From NCBI GenBank assembly GCA_032160545.1, contig JAVHVN010000160.1, positions 1-13,257 of the forward strand: a DNA stretch of 13,257 nt, in the 5' to 3' direction. The notes below the pieces were generated by a model. The model was given only the letters and a program-made list of their open reading frames with translations. It made no database searches and was not told the origin of the DNA. Position numbers and translations under genes: made by a program. Positions within the stretch are counted from its first letter, which is position 1. Each line of letters starts with the position of its first letter. Shown here piece after piece: positions 12,773-13,257 of this stretch. The DNA is from DATGFB01 sp032160545 (lineage in GTDB: Bacteria > Actinomycetota > Actinomycetes > Mycobacteriales > Jatrophihabitantaceae).

Positions 12773-13257
12773 ATGCATTCGATGACGATCCAGCAGGCCG
12801 CCGACGCCACCGGCTGGTCCCAGCGGATGCTGCGCTACCTCGAGCAGGCGGGGCTCGTCACCGCGCTGCGCTCGCCCGGGGGGCACCGGATGTACGGCCC
12901 ACGCCAGATCGAGCGCCTGCAACGGCTGCGGGAACTCATCGACGCGCACGAGCTGGGCATCACCGAGATCGCGTTCGAGCTGCGGATGCGCACCGATCCC
13001 CAGCTCGCCCGAGCCGTCGACGACTGGTTCGGGCCGATCCACCGCTCCGCCGCACCACCCGAGGCCGGTATCTACCGCCGGCTGGCTACCGACGAAGCGC
13101 AGCACCCCGTCCGCTCGCACCACCGAGACACCGATGGAGAACCCGTGACGACAGTGAGCCTCACCGCCGATTCGGCCGGCAGCGTCGGCGACTTCAAGGT
13201 CGCCGACCTGAACCTCGCCGCATTCGGCCGCAAGGAGATCGAACTCGCCGAGCACGA
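12773..13257 (+). CDS. MerR-type HTH reading frame continuous with S-adenosylhomocysteine hydrolase, 3' end outside the window
   Basis: From ATG 12773 the frame is open to the window edge. Residues 4-72 form a MerR-type winged HTH: MTIQQAADATGWSQRMLRYL, then EQAGLV, SPGGHRMYGPRQIERLQRLRELI and GITEIAFELRMR. Residues 84-124 are a polar linker-like tail (PIHRSAAPPEAGIYRRLATD onward), after which the frame reads directly into the N-terminus of adenosylhomocysteinase (GTG codon at 13145). I checked each codon from 12773 and found no in-frame stop. In related actinobacteria a separate small MerR-like gene is expected here. A TGA one frame over (13146-13148) overlaps the ahcY GTG as GTGA, as a normal coupled pair would, so a one-base indel (real or sequencing error) could have created the join. 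ATG 12782 is an alternative start. It may regulate ahcY. Confidence 0.75.
   Translation, partial: MHSMTIQQAADATGWSQRMLRYLEQAGLVTALRSPGGHRMYGPRQIERLQRLRELIDAHELGITEIAFELRMRTDPQLARAVDDWFGPIHRSAAPPEAGIYRRLATDEAQHPVRSHHRDTDGEPVTTVSLTADSAGSVGDFKVADLNLAAFGRKEIELAEH
13136..13140 (+). promoter_or_regulatory. Internal ribosome-binding site for ahcY
   Basis: GGAGA lies 4 bases before GTG 13145, inside the open HTH frame. It supports independent initiation of the hydrolase even though the frame is continuous. Confidence 0.65.
13145..13257 (+). CDS. ahcY: Adenosylhomocysteinase, N-terminal fragment cut by the window edge
   Basis: Reading from GTG 13145 gives 37 full codons, ending with DFKVADLNLAAFGRKEIELA followed by Glu-His-Glu, which matches the highly conserved start of S-adenosylhomocysteine hydrolase. 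The complete enzyme (about 470-490 residues in actinobacteria, cytoplasmic, NAD-dependent) splits S-adenosylhomocysteine into adenosine and homocysteine and relieves product inhibition of methyltransferases. No catalytic residues fall inside the window. The start is supported by GGAGA 4 bases upstream; the short unconserved leader before DFKVADL is usual. The gene sits downstream of manA as in other actinobacteria. It is in frame with the preceding HTH frame, so some product may be an HTH-hydrolase fusion. Confidence 0.85.
   Translation, partial: MTTVSLTADSAGSVGDFKVADLNLAAFGRKEIELAEH

Noticed and set aside
11534..13255. 573-codon minus-strand frame opposite manA and ahcY
   Set aside because: Shadow of manA and the HTH frame; Arg/Gly-rich composition without domains.
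1..13257. tRNA/rRNA genes, CRISPR array, insertion sequence, prophage or attachment site
   Set aside because: No cloverleaf, spaced direct repeats, transposase or integrase-like frame was seen on either strand.

Overview
This is a chromosomal window from a high-GC actinobacterium. The evidence is strong GC bias at third codon positions, a WhiB2-type Fe-S regulator, actinobacterial families such as DUF3499, and several genes whose -10 hexamer (TANNNT) lies 6-8 bases before the start codon with no Shine-Dalgarno, as in leaderless mRNAs. From memory, the right half follows the conserved whiB2 - zincin-like protein - DUF3499 - manB - (Trm112-like) - SIS protein - manA - ahcY neighbourhood of Mycobacterium (around Rv3260c-Rv3248c) and Streptomyces. 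The genus cannot be fixed; a Frankiales- or Jatrophihabitans-like lineage is only a guess.

Left part (1-3941, all minus strand): a 3'-truncated epoxide-hydrolase-like alpha/beta hydrolase (GTG at 626), then a 961-residue membrane-anchored, mostly extracytoplasmic protein of unrecognised family (840-3725). The latter ends at a perfect 17-bp hairpin (779-818). These genes look accessory.

Middle (3942-6457): an ALDH7/antiquitin-type L-piperidine-6-carboxylate (aminoadipate semialdehyde) dehydrogenase on the minus strand, divergent from a LysR-type regulator. The 56-bp space between the two starts carries four GCTTA/TAAGC half-sites, the likely operator of a two-gene lysine-catabolism regulatory unit.

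Right part (6458-13257): whiB2-like gene with a good promoter that contains a perfect 10-bp inverted repeat; a convergent, catalytically degenerate zincin-like gene; DUF3499; manB, a Trm112-like gene and a SIS-domain gene closely coupled; a cation diffusion facilitator; manA; and a MerR-type HTH reading frame that runs without a stop into the N-terminus of S-adenosylhomocysteine hydrolase, cut by the window edge. manB and manA supply the mannose-6-phosphate / mannose-1-phosphate steps toward GDP-mannose and cell-surface glycans; ahcY serves the methyl cycle.

Most of the right half is conserved core. The observations most worth following are the HTH-ahcY in-frame join, the unrecognised 961-residue protein, the whiB2 and LysR operator-like repeats, and the repeated leaderless start architecture. 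No tRNA, rRNA, CRISPR array, insertion sequence or origin was seen, and no stretch above 300 bases lacks a gene.
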